A DNA stretch of 64,000 bases, from NCBI RefSeq assembly GCF_030936135.1, contig NC_082618.1:7413034-7477033 (forward strand), given 5' to 3'. Below the pieces are notes generated by a model. It ran no database searches, had not been told where the DNA came from, and saw nothing but the letters and a program-made list of their open reading frames with translations. The position numbers were made by a program, and so were the translations under genes. Source of the DNA: Gavia stellata (lineage: Eukaryota; Chordata; Aves; Gaviiformes; Gaviidae). The stretch's first letter is position 1. Each line of letters opens with the position of its first letter. Shown in pieces: positions 27,301 to 42,300 of this stretch.

Positions 27301-30300
27301 TCATTCAACCTGAGCAAGAAGTATAAAAAAATATGAGTAACAGAGCAGTGATTTAAAACTGTGCAAAGAAAACAAAACCCAGGTTACCATATGATATTCC
27401 ACTGGGATTGTTAATTCATATGGTGTTACTAGTCTGAGTCATTGAAATAGTAATCATACCATTCATCATCAGGATTTAGTCCCACATGAGGAAAAAGAAA
27501 GGTTATTTTTGGCATGATTTTCTTTAAGAGGAAATTCAAGTAACTTCTGAAAACAGATGCTGAATGACCATAAATAAAAACAATAGACATATGTTGGAAT
27601 TTTATGATCATTGATAAAACCAAATCATCCATCACAGATGACTTTTTAGGAATTCCATTTGTTAAGAGTTTTGTAAAACATTACTAAGGAAGAATGAAAG
27701 TATTCCATACCTCAGTAGTGGATTTTCATATTTTTAAGTGTGTATTTCCCACACTTCTAAATCTAAACCTGTCTACTGAAACTTAAAGGAAGATGTCTCA
27801 TTATTACAGTATATAACCCCTCAGATATAGAGAAGAATAAAACAGGGACTAACTGTATCAACCACTTGGAGGGCTTCAGGGACTGCGACGTCCTTTCTGA
27901 ACTTCTAGAGTCTGGGACAGTTATGATCACCAGGATGGTGTGGCAAGGCAGCTCAATATGCACCCTCAAGTACCAACACTTGCATGAAGTAAACTTTTAA
28001 AATCAAGTTCCTATCACTGTCATCTCTCTCTTCCTGCTACCTCAGCTGTGGCCGACTCCTGTCCACTAACTGGACTTTGTATTTAAATCAGCTTAGGAAC
28101 TCAGGGGCACCAAGGTTCTTCTCCAACTTGGTGTTGCACAAGGACAGACCAATCTGCTTCGGGTATCCAGCTACTACTGAAGTTCAAGCAGTTTCAACAG
28201 AAAGTGCTTTTTGTATCCTCTGTCCTCAGCGGGTAGCCTTGTAAAGCTTGAGAACTGTACAGATGCTAAACAGATGTGAGAAGGCATAGATAACAGAAAG
28301 AAGCAGTTCTCCTACATTGAGTCAGGAAATATGGTTAGAGAATAATCTCAGTCCTGGCTTTTTCTTTTACCTATCACTCTGGCATTCCACTAGCCAGAAT
28401 TTACTGCACATTTTTTTTTCCCCCTATAATGTGGCAAAAAGGTAACTATCTTTTAAGTTCTTATCAATACCATCATAATAAATTTACTTGTTTTTTCTTG
28501 TTAGCCTAAAACTCAATAGAAGTGATAAAAAGTAATAATAAAATTAAAGTAGAATAAAAAGAAAGGTGATATTACACTACCACCCTAACTTACAAATTGA
28601 TTGATTTTATTGTTGTTATTTTAGAAGAAAAGGGTCCCAGATGAAGGATTAACTTGCCACAAAAGCTCTGCTGCAAATAGAAACTAGTTCCCCACTGGGA
28701 CTGCAGTACAGACATTGTGGATGTGCCACAGCACCATACATCTCACACACAGTATAAATGCCAGTTTTGTGTGTTGCTTTAACAGAAACTCTGGTTAGTT
28801 TGTTAATTCATTTGAATATTTTTCTTTTAATTTCTTTAAAGAACTTGAATAATTTCTTTATTCATTCTGAAGCAGGCACCCTTCCCCTGTCACTGCTGAT
28901 TTGATACCAGTACTATTACTATACATTGGCATTAACCACATTCAAAAAACCTACAAAGTTACAGCTGAAATACACCTTCTGGGAGTTGCTAGGCAAGATA
29001 GGACAAGCACTAAGAGGAAAGTCTTCCATCCACCTGCAGGCTGGCACTGTGACAGATCTCTCACATGCAGCAGGTTTCTGTTAGACTTTTCAATATTTGT
29101 GATTCTTTATGTTACTGTAGTAAAAGTATGGCACCATGTTCTACTACTTAGAGGAAAAAAAAACAATAGGTATAAGCAGCCAAAGTCATAACAGGTAGAA
29201 TTGCTGTCCGTGTGCCATAATCAGATACTAGGAAATGAAAGAACATGTGATACCAGACTGAGGAGAAGTGGAATAACATCTTTTGCATGAAGCAGCTCCA
29301 GTATTAATACTTTACATTTCAAATTTGAATGGAGCAGAGCAATTTAAATCACTAGGAAGTTACACTCAGGAGAACGGGCCCTTTAGCCTGAAGTGAAGGA
29401 TGTTCAAACTACACCTCACTTTTCATTAGAGGTATGAGAGAGATCAACTCCTTTGTTCATTTTGTCCAAATGATAAAATGGCCTCACCTTCCCCTCTGCT
29501 GGACACAACACAAATGATGACTCATAAGAAAAACTACTTCTTATTGACCTGAAAGAAACAGCAGACACTTACTGAAGTCACTTACCCACCCACCATAAAA
29601 CATGGACACCTTTCATGTCAGTTGTGCGACTGTAAAACCAGCTCAAGCCTGTCACACCAGACCATTCCCCAGCTTCTCTTCGCTCAAAAACGAGTAATGA
29701 AACCAATAAAACAGAAATAATCCTTAAAACGCCCAGTTCTTTCCTTTGGTGATGACATCACAACCAGTCCTATCTTAATATCCTTTCCTTTCAAAGAGCC
29801 ACTGAAACCCATAAAATCAAAATTATTGTACGAATTGCCCAGTTTTCCACTCTGGTGAAAAATCTGCACACAAAACAGGCAGCACAGACCTGCTCATGGA
29901 AATTAGTTCACAGCTGCTCTGAAGACTGCAGTTCTGCCCGGTATTTAGTTTAACAAGGCAGGACATGATTAATTATGTACATCTTCATTTCTTTCACCCT
30001 GCTTACTGTAGCAAACATATTAGTGTGTTTAGTATGTTTTTCCACATTCCATTTCAGGCAGTTCAATGTTAGAAAGATAAAAGCAAACAGGCAAAACTCA
30101 AGCAACAACAATAAAATTACTGAGAAACTGGAATAAATTATTCAGAAACCAGAATAAATAAATAAACTATGAACATTTTGCAAGCACATGATAACCTCTC
30201 ACAGGCATTTTAAGTGGACAAAGACCAAGAGCAACAGAAGCTATTGGTCTGAAAACAGGAATGACAGTAAGAAACTAAGGAGACATATAAACTAATTACC

Positions 30301-33300
30301 AAGGAAATTTTCCCAACAAGCCTCGAAAGCTACATTATAATCTTTCAGAGGAACCATGAAAACCTCATGACACAGGACTTCTAGAGGCAAGCTGTAAAAC
30401 ACTACAACAGGGCTCGGCAATCTTTGAGTACTAGGGAAGGCATGCAGGTATATTTTTTAATAGCATATGACATGACTCCTAATTTGGGCCATGCCCTAGC
30501 CCTGGCATCTGGAAAGATTCATCTGTAAGAGGCAGAAATTCCTCTCATACTAGCTCTGAGTTCAGTGGGAGCCTTTGCCTCACAGAGAGCCAACTGATGG
30601 TATCTTACCTTAGCAGGGTAGTGTTTCTTTGTTCTCGAAAGTTGCTTGCCAGCAGGGTTAAACTGTAATTTGGAAAAGAAAAATATGTGACCAAATGCTG
30701 TGTTAAAAAACTGAGAGCAAACCTACAGAAACTCTGATGCAATCGAGGCTATCTATATGTACTATCTCCCCTCTTTCACCTATTTTTTTGTATTGGCATA
30801 TTTCTATGACGGTGATCACATGGTAGGCCAGCCATTTCTTCAGTGTGTCTTGAGAGCTGGATGGGCTTAGAGATCTGTTGAAGAGATAGCTTAGCATTTC
30901 AGTCTCAGGTAGCATTCTGCTGCTTGTCCCCAGGGGTGGGGTGAGGGCAGCATAAACGCTATCTGATTTTAGGTGTCCTGGCTGTTCTTTTTAGCTTTCT
31001 GATAGAGAAAATGGGAAAAAAAAAAAGAAGCTGCTTGAGGTGGTGGTTAACAGCACTGAAACTCCTGGCCTCTTGGAGGAGCCTGTTTCTTGTCATTGAC
31101 TATGAGGGAATCGGCAGAGAGTAGCCTCACAGCTTCAGCACATCAGGCAATATGAAACCCACCTATGAGAAATGTCTCATATGCCCCTCTCCTGACCCCT
31201 GGAATGACATTACTAACTTACTGTATAATAATACATTCACTTTATATATATTCTGATGTCATCCACTAAAGCTTTTGTTGTTGCTGTTCGGTTTTTTTAC
31301 TGCCTCGCCTGATGACAGCAAATTGAACAAATGCTTTGGGATGCTATTCTCTTGGGAGTAGATTTTATCCTTTGAATTTTTGCCTTGTTTTGTCCCTCTC
31401 CACCTAAAAAACCGAAAAACCAGCACACAAAACCAAAAAAGGCTCAGTCAAAATTTCACTGTTTCTTCCTATATTTTTAAGTGGCTTTACTTATTAGGCT
31501 TATTCTTCTATGGTGCACACTGTTTGAAGTACTTTATTCTGTTTTTTTATATTTCTATAAATAAAATTACACCATTCATTTACTTGTCTGCATAGTGCAA
31601 TGTTCAGGGGAGGCTGTGCAAGCTAAGATACTTCAACTGCAAAAGAGATGGCTGAAGGGAGATATGCTTTAGGCCTATAAAATTATGAATTATCTGCAGA
31701 CAATTAACAGGGTAAGTTACTCCCATTTTTCACAAGAACTCAGTTGCATGGCAGGCAATAATAAAACAAAGTACTTTTTTTACATACTTCAATTTGGAAC
31801 ACATTGCAACAGGATCTGGTAACAGCCAACATATCAGTCAGTTCCTCCTCATACATGACCTGTTTCTTCTACTTCTTAAGCATTAACTAGTAATATTAAT
31901 GTTTTCTAACACCATGCTAGAAAGACTTTAGGTCTGACTTGACCTAACAGCTATTAAATGTAGGCAGAGGACAATAGCTTCAGAACTAAATCGTTTAATA
32001 CTGTTATTAAGAAAGAAATATTTTTGAGAGCTTGTTGCTAAGCCAAGTAACATCTCTTTTTGTGTATCATCAGTACCCCTCGGGAGGCAGCTATCCTGTG
32101 ACTTACATTACTTCTTCACACTACCCTTACCAAAGAATTGCTCCTCAAAGCAGTCAAGAATCCCAGCAGCCTCTGTTTCCCAAACCCATCTACTCCTACA
32201 GGTAATAAAATATTTTTTCAAGTCCTAATGTTACAGGAAATACACTGTTTACCCATGGCCTACTTCCAGCCTAGTTTGCAATAACATGCTTGCTCTTATG
32301 TGTCTTGTTCCCAGTGTGCTCTGTCCTGTTTGTATGAATCACGAGATGTTCCAAGGCAGAGGGAAATGAAATGTTGTGAACAGTCTTGATCACCCCTACA
32401 AAAGCTAGATGTTTCTCTAATACAAAATCTTAGGTGTTGCAAATTTCATCAGCACAAGACTAATCACACTTAGCTCTCTTTGCCAGGACCTGTATTAAAA
32501 CTAATTTTTTTCTCCAGTTACTAGGGCAAGGAAATGCCTAGAAAACATATCAGATATGCCAGTCACCACACAGGTTTAGCCCCCAAATAGCAGTCTAACA
32601 AAGTAGATCAGACAATTAAATTTTAATTATATCATCTGTCACCATCAGTTTGATATTCTCTTTGTGGCCTTTATCAGTTTAAGCATTCAAACACAACCTT
32701 AAATAAATACACACTAGCAGGATTTGAAGGCTGTGGTCTTGATTCCACTTCCTATTACTTTATTTTAAACCCAGGTTGGACCTTCTATATGCGCTTTGAG
32801 AATTACCTCTAGAAGTTAGGCAGTGTAAGGAGACTGCTTATAAACAACTGGGTGGAAACTTTAAGCATCATCGGTATTCATGCTGTGACAGAGAAAGCCA
32901 GAATAATTACATGCACTGTCTTTTTTTCTGCTTCTGAGCAGTCAAGCAGAACAGGCTAAAATACTTTTCTTTCTCTCCCTAAAGCATCCTGATCTTCATG
33001 GCACTCAAAAACAGCAAGACGGGGAGTTTGCCAGTCAGTGAAATTTACAATTTCATGACGGAACACTTTCCTTACTTTAAGGTGAGTTCCATGGGGAGGG
33101 AGGGAAATCTCTCTCTCTAAGCTTACCTGGCAGTAGAGGGAGTAAGGGAGGGGATTCAACCTATGAAAAGGGATAATTTCTCAGTAGATTAATATCAAAT
33201 CAGTTATACACTATATACCCTCATGATCACAAACTACCCAGCATTTTAGGTCTAGGCAGAAAAGTAAACATGATATGTGGTAATACTTAACACAAAAAGA

Positions 33301-36300
33301 TATTAAGAACTATTCCAACTTTGAGTTTGTGTAGGTAACAAGTGGCCATTCCTCACTGACAACTCATAAAAAGGATAAATATTTTTAAAAACACATCCAT
33401 TCCTTCCTCTCAGATCTCAAATACAGGCAGAACCGGTCTTGTGGCTTCCGCTGCCATCAATAGCACCTCCAGACTCATGTGGGAGCAGAGGTTCAAGGTT
33501 ATCTTGCCCTGTTCTGGAGCTGGGATATCCGTCTTAGGCAACTTCATCACTTGCATGCACTGTACAAAGAAAAGTATAATATGTGATAAATGGTACTAAG
33601 CTCATAATTACACAGTAATGCTGGTGAAGGTAAGGGTGTATGGTTTGCAGCAGATACTATTGAAATGTAAATCCATGCTATAAGAGAATGGTTTCTTGCA
33701 CTTGGAATGCAAGCGGAAAGAGATGAGTCAGCACATGATCCAAGAGCAGAAGGATTACAGTTAAGATTTTAAAAAGAGCTGTAATAGAATCGTCAACTGC
33801 TGCTCAACACAGAGATTTATTATTGCTGATTCTTCAAAAACATCTCACTAAAAGTCCAAGTCAGGTGACCGGCAATTGTTAGCAAGGCCCAAAAATGAAA
33901 ATAAAGCAACGTGAGTCTATTCTGTTTCCTATTGCAAATAAGCATGCAGCAATTAAATCAAATTTAAAGTAGCTACAGAAAGGCAATTCAAACATTTGTA
34001 CTAAAAAAACCCCACTAAGAATAACTAAAAAGAAATACAATTTTGCAATGGTTTTGGACACTAACTGAGGATAAATAATTCCCGCAGAAAAAAATTAAAA
34101 TCGAACATGTCATTAATCAGAGAAAAAGAATACACATAATCACGAAGGAAGAACTGTTAGGATCCGTTACACTTCTGTATTCCCAGATTTCCTCCCAAAG
34201 GAATCACTAACTACTCTATTATTTGTTACAAGCAAGAGAAGGGAGAAAAAAATAAAGAAAACTGCCATCATAATTCAAGAAATATCCCATCACAACATGA
34301 CCGGTCATAATCCACTGAAATAACTCTGAAGCACTCAAACTTCGTTGTCATAGGGACACAACTGATTTTTGGGCTAAACACACATGAAATTAAGTAATGA
34401 CAGTAATCTAAACAGGGAAAGAAGGAAAGGTAGAATAGCACATGACAAGAACATAGTAGCTATAATTTTTTTGTTCATTTTCAAAACAAAAAGAAATTTC
34501 AAAACTGTATTTTGTCCCTAACAGAATATTAACTCTATTTTCCACGCATTTACCACTAGTTGCAAGAAATATTAATAATCCAAAGTAAAATAGTTTGAGG
34601 ATTGTCAAAAAGGTCCTGGGCCACAACATCTTGAAATTGAGATTTTGCAGAACTACGCTTCTTAGCATAATGCACAAATCATGTGATCTACAGCAAAGTG
34701 ATACCTTCTTATCTGATTACTGTTTTCCAGAAAAATAGCATGAGTTTCAAACAGAGAGGTGGGAATATTAAAAATTAGTTTTACAGGCATGTCCACATTT
34801 ATTCATCAGACCAAACTGAAATTAATTCTCCTTTGTCATACAACACAATCGATTATAATCACCAGCTTGCAAACCAAATGCGGCTGCTGCCAACATGCAC
34901 AGAATTCCTCAGACACAAGACTGTGGCTCAGCCAGGTGTCACCTTCCTGGTCCTGAAGTTAAAGCTATTCTGACACTGCAGAAACATTAGGGAGATGTAC
35001 ATCCTCTCCTCAACAATATATTGTGTGTAAATATTCTGTATTGGATATATTGTGATTTTGTGTATAAATGTGTATAGATAGGTGTGTGTTCGTATGTCTG
35101 TGTGTATACATACAAATGTGTGTATACATATGCTCATCTGTACAGTAGGTATATTTCTACCACAGCTTTAAATAACTGTTTTATACCTAATCTAAACTTT
35201 TCCCTTCCTACTTATCAAAACTTGCCTGTTCCACAGGGAGCAGGTTTTGGTGGTGGGTTTGTTGGTTTGGGTTTTTTTGCAGATCCTCATGTCTCCTTAA
35301 TTCATTTAAAAATTGATGAGAATGAGGTTACTGCTGTCATATGCACTATAGGAAAAGAATGGTGCTGGGGGTACTACTGGAATGTTCACAATTTTGTGAT
35401 GACTTTATTTTTGCACCTTACTTACAAATACAGTCAAATGATTGACTAGTTCCATCCCAAACATCCTTAAAATAAGCAGGGGAGAATAAGCAAGCAAACA
35501 TTATGCTTACGGGCACTAAGCCCTGTCTACCACTGGTCTTTACAGCAGCCCACAGAATTATCGATGTATGGCAAAAGCTAATATCCTCTATCCTCCCTTT
35601 TTTTTTTTTTTTGAGTGTCTTCAACAAGCTAAAGTAATATAAAAATCAGCAAAGAACATTTTGTTGTTGCTACCAGAACTCACTAAATAGCAGGATACAA
35701 CAGGGGGAGGGGAAGCAATTTAAGTTGGAGAGAAACAAGTGAGAAACAAGTGTACACAGAATCTTGCTGGGAGACATTAGATGATACAAGCCTAGTCAAA
35801 TTAACTTGTATTCGCTGCCACAGCAAATTTAGTTTCTATGATGCAACAATCTCATTTCTAGTTGAAACAGAGCAATCCAACTCCTACGTCCTAAAAAAAA
35901 CATCTACGCAGCTAAAGTTGAATTACTCTTTGATGTACCTCTCCCTTCTCTTGAGACCTAGATTTAAAGAGAAAGGGTTTTGCAAGATCACTGAACTCTT
36001 TAAACTTCAAGAGGCGGTCAGGATCAATGGGTCTGTACAATAATATTTTTGCTTGTCATCCTTTTCTTTCTTTGTAGTGATTAGTGAGTCTAGCAGAAAG
36101 CTTTAATCTTGTTAATTGGAGTTATTGCCAGTGGTCCAAGAGGTTAGAAAGGTCCGTGGTCTGATGGAACTTAAAGCAGCAAGTGTTCTCTTGCAGTGTC
36201 CAACCCCACACAGCTTCATCCACACAACACTGAATGCAGCAATGGCAAAAACGAGCCATAGCAAGGAGATTCCAACTATAAGAGACCAACTTCAGTAGCC

Positions 36301-39300
36301 AAAGCTCAGTTCATTTACAGATAATCAAATGTTAACTTAAAAAACTGGTGACAGAGTTGTAACATGAACACACTGCCGGAGCATTCCTTCAGGGCCTACC
36401 TAGGTAAACGACTATTTTTCGCTGCTCAGCAATACCAAGTTTAATGCAAGAACCTGTTCAACTCTTGGCAGCAGTCTCCAGAATAAATCCATGTACTTTT
36501 TGCTCTTATGTTTCTAAAACTATCTCATAGTTTACACCCCCACACGTTCTGAAAACCTCTGAGAAACACATGCCACTCCCATCTTCTCCAGTGCTTAGCA
36601 GAAACACTAATTATCCTGTCTAGATACAGACAGAGGTGTATGTAGCCTCATGTGCAGGGCAAGAAACATGAATATTCTTTCAGGTCAGCTTATTCAGTAG
36701 CTAAGTGCACATCTTACCTAGGAGGAACAGTTTTGTTTACTTTTGGAACTGACAGAAAGAAACTTGAATATCATCTGCAAGGGAGAAAAACTGATTCATC
36801 ATCTTTAGTATTACCCTATGGCAGAAAGAGTTTTAAAGAGTTTTTTGTTGGTTTTTTTGTGGTTTTTTTTTTTTTTTTTTTTTTTAATAGAAATGCACAT
36901 TGTCTCACCTATGGGACTGGCTAACAGAATAGTGAAATGCTGACATCAGGTGGGCCAAAAGGGTAGAAACCATGCTGCTATGAAGGGAAAATAGTTTCTT
37001 TTTTAGTAAATAACATGTATTTAACTTACACAACTAATTAATTTTTTTAATGAAGAAAGCAAGTATTAAATTTGACCCTCAAATTCTTCAGTAAGGCTTT
37101 TAACACTTTAACCCACAAGATAGTCCCTCACAACAAGCTAGGAAAGAACAGATTTTATATTCTTGATAAAAGTAGAATTTCTGTCAAAGTATGTTCAAAA
37201 ATTCATGGTGTATCATGTGAAAGCAAAAATGGACAGAAGTCCATTTATAAAAGATGGTCTTAGAGGAAACCTGTTACACTAGGCAACAACTGGAGAAACT
37301 ATCAAAAAGCTGGCTTCCAATGAGAGAAGGTTCCCTATTAATAAAGCATAAGAACAGAAAGGAAACTTAAGCGACAAATATTTTGCATCCATGAATATGA
37401 ATCAATAGTGGCACAGAAACAACCTCACCCACCTTTCAGAGAGTTGTTTAATTTCTTTTAAATTCTTATGACACATAGGTGAGGATTTTTTGGAAACAAG
37501 AAAAGAAAAAGCATACAAAATTAATTAAAAAAAATAAATAAAGGCCTCACATACACTAGTACTGAAGATCATTCTTTGTAATCCGATGAGCTCTAAAGTC
37601 TCTCTCTCACGATTTCTCATGTCTGCAAATGCAGAGCTTTTGGAAAGAATATCATTTGACTGAAACAAGTAAAGCTACAATTTTTTTTTTTTTAACTGGT
37701 CTTGCAATGATGGGGAAGCCTAGCTGGGCTAGCAGTTGCATCTATTACATTGAAGTTGGGGTTCTCAGGTCGATTCCTACCATTAGATAGCAAGTCATTT
37801 TTCCTGCCTTTTTTTTTTTTTTTTTTAAAGATTACAGTACAGTGGCAATGAGCTAAGACAGTTCTACTCAGATATGCAGCAAATAGCGTTGTACAGTACC
37901 TACCAAAAGAAAACCAAGGAAGTGACACATCAGGAATTGACTATAGCAATCTTCTGATATGAATGGGCATACTAATTTACAAAGCCTTAATGTGATGGGC
38001 AGTATCTTCTGGCTGCATGACTAAGTAAGCAGAAATGAGTGAAATCAAATAAACAAACACCAGAAAGACTTACATGTGATAAAAGGAAACACTGCCATTT
38101 CCTCAAGATCAGTATGTCAGACTAGCGAGCAAACAGGCATTTCCCATCAGAATCTGAGCATGACTGTTTTGCTGGGTATTTCCCTTTTCATCCCTTACAG
38201 CAATATTAATTTTCAAAGTTCTTTCACAAGCAATCAGGGACAAAAAGAAATATTGTAAAAATTAAAATGTATAAACAGAGGGAAGATTTTTTTTGCACTA
38301 GGTTTTCTTCTTTCCATTCTTGCAGTTGAATGCAAAACTGTCCTCAGGGAAAGGAAGGAATTTTGTTTCCCTCATTGATCAGAGACAACCTAAATAAAAT
38401 TAGAGGATTCATTTTAATGTCAGTTTAAAGAACCTTCCAGCTTCCGCTACTGAGTTAAAAATAAATGCAAAGTACAAAGATGCAGTGATCAGATGTAGAA
38501 ACCTGTATCTCATCGGTAGGACTTGTGATTAAACCATTTGGTTATATAATTGGCTAGCATACAAAGTTACACCTACAGTAGCATGCTAAAATTCTTTTGA
38601 AGTCCGCCTGGACACTTCATTTGAGTCCAAGTAGCGTGTAGTCCTTCAATTACATGTTCAAAATTTTTCTAAGTGTTCCAAAATAGATTAAGAAGATAGA
38701 TTCTAGAACTGTGGACTAACAGGAAATATAATTCTTTAGACACTTAATTCTTGTGATTTGCAAATTCACTCTTAAAAACCCAGCAGCCCCTCTGACAAGG
38801 CCAACCTTCTTGCTTAGAAGATCAGTTGCTATTTTATCTGATTCCTCTCTTCCCGCACGTGACTGTAACATTTTTGTGGCATCCTTCTAACACACAAGTT
38901 TCATACTGTAGAAAGTACAATCTAAACAGCAGTTCTTATAATCTCACCAGTCAAAACAGAGAAATATATTTGCATTTTTTTCCTTGAAGTTCCATTCTTA
39001 GATTGGATTTGTTTTTCCAGACAGCTCCAGATGGCTGGAAGAATTCTGTACGCCACAACTTATCTTTGAACAAATGCTTTGAGAAAGTTGAAAACAAGTC
39101 AGGCAATTCTTCTCGGAAAGGCTGTTTGTGGGCTTTGAATCCAGCCAAAATTGATAAGATGCAGGAGGAGCTTCAGAAATGGAAGAGGAAAGACCCAGTT
39201 GCTGTAAGGAAGAGTATGGCAAAGCCAGGTCGGTAACACGTTAGTGTATTAGTTCTCAAACAACGGTCCCCAGAACTTTTCTTTGCAATAGGCACCAAGC

Positions 39301-42300
39301 TAGAGAATAGAATTTATACGTGATGTAGGAAAGCACTTAAGAATTTTTCTGGGTTATAAAGTGATTGGCAAAACAAGGAAAAAAATTAAAAAACAGAATT
39401 AAATAAGACCTGGTTTTGCAGGAGTACTTCCAAATAGGCACAAAGAAGTTTCACCAAGAAAACATTCTCTCTTGACATGTCTCTAAAGTTCAAGATAAAA
39501 ACAACACTGAAATAAGTAGTACAAAATAAAATTTGAAATTAACTGATAAGTATCCAACCTTTAAACACAAAAATGCAATTTATTATATACTCACTTGGCA
39601 ACGATAATTTAGAGAAATATTTCAGGCTTTTGGAGTTCTTATTGTATATGGGCCAGCACTTTTGTTTGCCACCCCACTCACCCATTTCCTGAGGAACACT
39701 AAAATTCTAGCTGCAAACTATGAAGATTAAGGCTCTGTTAGGAATAAGTAAGTCATGGCCTTTCTTCTTGTTTTGTAGAAGAACTTGACACGCTGATAGG
39801 TGACAAAAGTGAAAAGCTGAGATCTTCAATCATGTCCTGCAGTCCGACTGGTGTTGCAAGTGCATCCCTTTCCAGGCAGATGGCAGTCCAATCCCATTCC
39901 TTATGCGAGCCCTCTCTTTCCTCCGGTATACCACAGCCATTACACAGTATCCACGCATCAGGAGCTCTACATGTCAAGAACCCATTACCAAATTTGCTCG
40001 GGGGGCAGCAAACTGCGTGCTATACATCACCACAGGGTTTTCCTCAAATCTCAAGTACATTAATGCAACAGTCACCCGACCCTCAGACCCTGTTTCCTTC
40101 CGGGGAGGCTCAAAGTGAACTCAGAACTCAGCCCAGCATCACTCAGGATTCTCCACTGCCGGCTCAGACCCCCCCCATCTGCGGTGTGAAGATGCTTACA
40201 GAGCACTCTACAGCCAGGACAATGCAGGACACACTCATGCAGGAAGGAGATCTCAGCAATGATATCGATGCTCTTAATCCATCCCTGACTGATTTTGATC
40301 TCCAAGGTAGGTATCTAAGGTATTTCTACTCTGAAGAGTCAGGCTTATTACACCACATCCCAATCCTGCATACATACTTCTTCTTTTCTTCCATTTTCAA
40401 AGGTATCCTGCACTAATGTAAACAAATGCCAGCAGAATGAAGATATGATTTTTGTCCTTCTTTTTGAACTACTTGTCCTTGCCACTGCTATAAAGACCAG
40501 CTTACTAGGTTACATTACTTTGCACAACATGGAATTTTGCATTGTATATTTTAAAGGATTCCCAAGAAAGCTACAGATTTACATCCAGAGTTTAAAAAAA
40601 AAACAACTGTTAACTCTTGACTATGACTGCTGATATTAAATACTGCAATACAGTATTTAGAACGTATTATTTTTTAAATTCAGACATATTTTCCACTGAA
40701 AACTACTCAAGCACAACTATTTTGTGCATATCAAAAAAATTGTCATGTGAGGGGCACAAAGAGAAATAATTTTGACTGAATTAACATGTTAACGTTTTTC
40801 TTCAATATTTATTCAAACACCTTTCACATCTCTGCTCAAAAGAATGCTATTTACTCCTTCACAGGGCATTCATGTGATCTATGCCCCGAACTATTATATT
40901 TTCTGAGGTGTGTTCTTAAATACTTAGTCATGTAATGCTGACAGTAAAGTGTTTTTATATTAAATAATTGAATCATCTTGAATGGACCGGATTTTGATCA
41001 CTAAGAACATAGCTTTCCATGCAAAAACAAGAAAAAAAACCCCACCAAGTTTATGTGTGTGTATATATATATATTTATATATGTATACATATAAAATAAA
41101 ACCTGTGGGTTCCAAATGATAAAGCTCTTGCTGCACCAAATAACATGCAAGAATTGCCTTCCTGCACAGACAAAAAGTAGTACACAAAGCAACCTAAGCG
41201 ACAGAGCAAAAAACAGTCTTAATAATCTACATGACTCAGTGAATGCAATTGCCTTGCCATTGTACTGTCACAAACATTCCGCAATCCTGCCATGCCCAGA
41301 TTGCTTTACTAAGATTAACAACACAGCTTTTTGAATCCTCAGCTTCTTCCTCTTTCAGGCATCCGGATCTCACATTCCATTCATTTCTCTGATGCTCTTT
41401 CCATTTTACTCAGTTAATCTGGAGCATGATCATTTGTACTGTGAATATTCTGTATGCTTCACCAATATGGTACAATTCCAACTTCACTCTGTCCTTGCCC
41501 TTTACCTTAAATTATTTAACCTTATCTAAGCTTTTTACTTTCTTTCTTTATAAAATTATCAAATCTCAAATTAGAGGTCCTAGAACTTAAGACAAGGCCT
41601 GCACACTTGGAGCAAAATCATTATACACACACACTCTCTTAAAAAAAAATTTAAAAAAACCCCACAAAATCAAACAACTTCTAGCAAAAGGGCTAAGTAC
41701 TATCCCATTTGATAGTCTGCAGATGGTGGGTGTAGCTTTGGAGCAACAGTCTCCCTGCCACCGCCTCCCCTGCAGAAATATTCAGTGATGAATATGAAAA
41801 TACAGCCCTCCTGCAGTAACTTACTTAATGCTTTCACTGTGATGTGCACGTTCAATGGAACGATGAGAAACTTTTTGGTACACGTTAGGGAAAAAGTAAC
41901 ATTTCAGATCTTTTGCTTTGTCAGGTCAATCACATATCCAGTAATTTAGTTTGCAGTTCAGAGAACACTACACCATAAGAATATGAGAAGGTCAGTTGTA
42001 AAGCAATATTATTTGCAGATTTGTCCCATAAAGTGCCATTAGGTCTTCCATATCTTATAAAGATAACAGAGGCGATTTCCTCTTTCAAAATCAGTGGGTT
42101 TTTTTCAAATAGAACTTATGCTTCATAAGGGTACATTTGCAATAGAATCTTGCCAATTATCAAGTGAAATAATTTTCTTAAATTAATGCTGCTTTCTCCC
42201 AGATTTAAATTTATTATGGAGACAGACAAATAATAACTATCTAAACAATCTTTTTCCTTTCACAATCACAAGTGATTGAGTACCTACACATATAGCATAC

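Larger units (their letters stand above)
33082..39020 (+). other. FOXN1 intron 5 (5.9 kb) within the forkhead domain
   Basis: A phase-0 intron splitting the DNA-binding domain just before the recognition helix. Most of it is AT-rich. The exceptions are a GC-richer, bidirectionally open block at 33,410-33,599 (separate entry), a TG/TA-rich compound repeat near 35,060-35,145, and T-runs at 36,863-36,885 and 37,809-37,826. Confidence 0.85.

Noticed and set aside
30405-30560. Possible DNA transposon or other reptile repeat starting 'gggctcggcaatctttgag'
   Set aside because: Only the first 20-30 bases resemble the remembered repeat. No terminal inverted repeat or continuing similarity was found, so it was not annotated as a mobile element.
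40307-40416. Read-through of FOXN1 exon 7 past its donor (alternative C-terminus)
   Set aside because: The frame stays open for 36 codons, but the donor is strong (ccaag|gtaggt) and the spliced product continues into the conserved C-terminal motifs of exon 8. The extension looks like ordinary intron.
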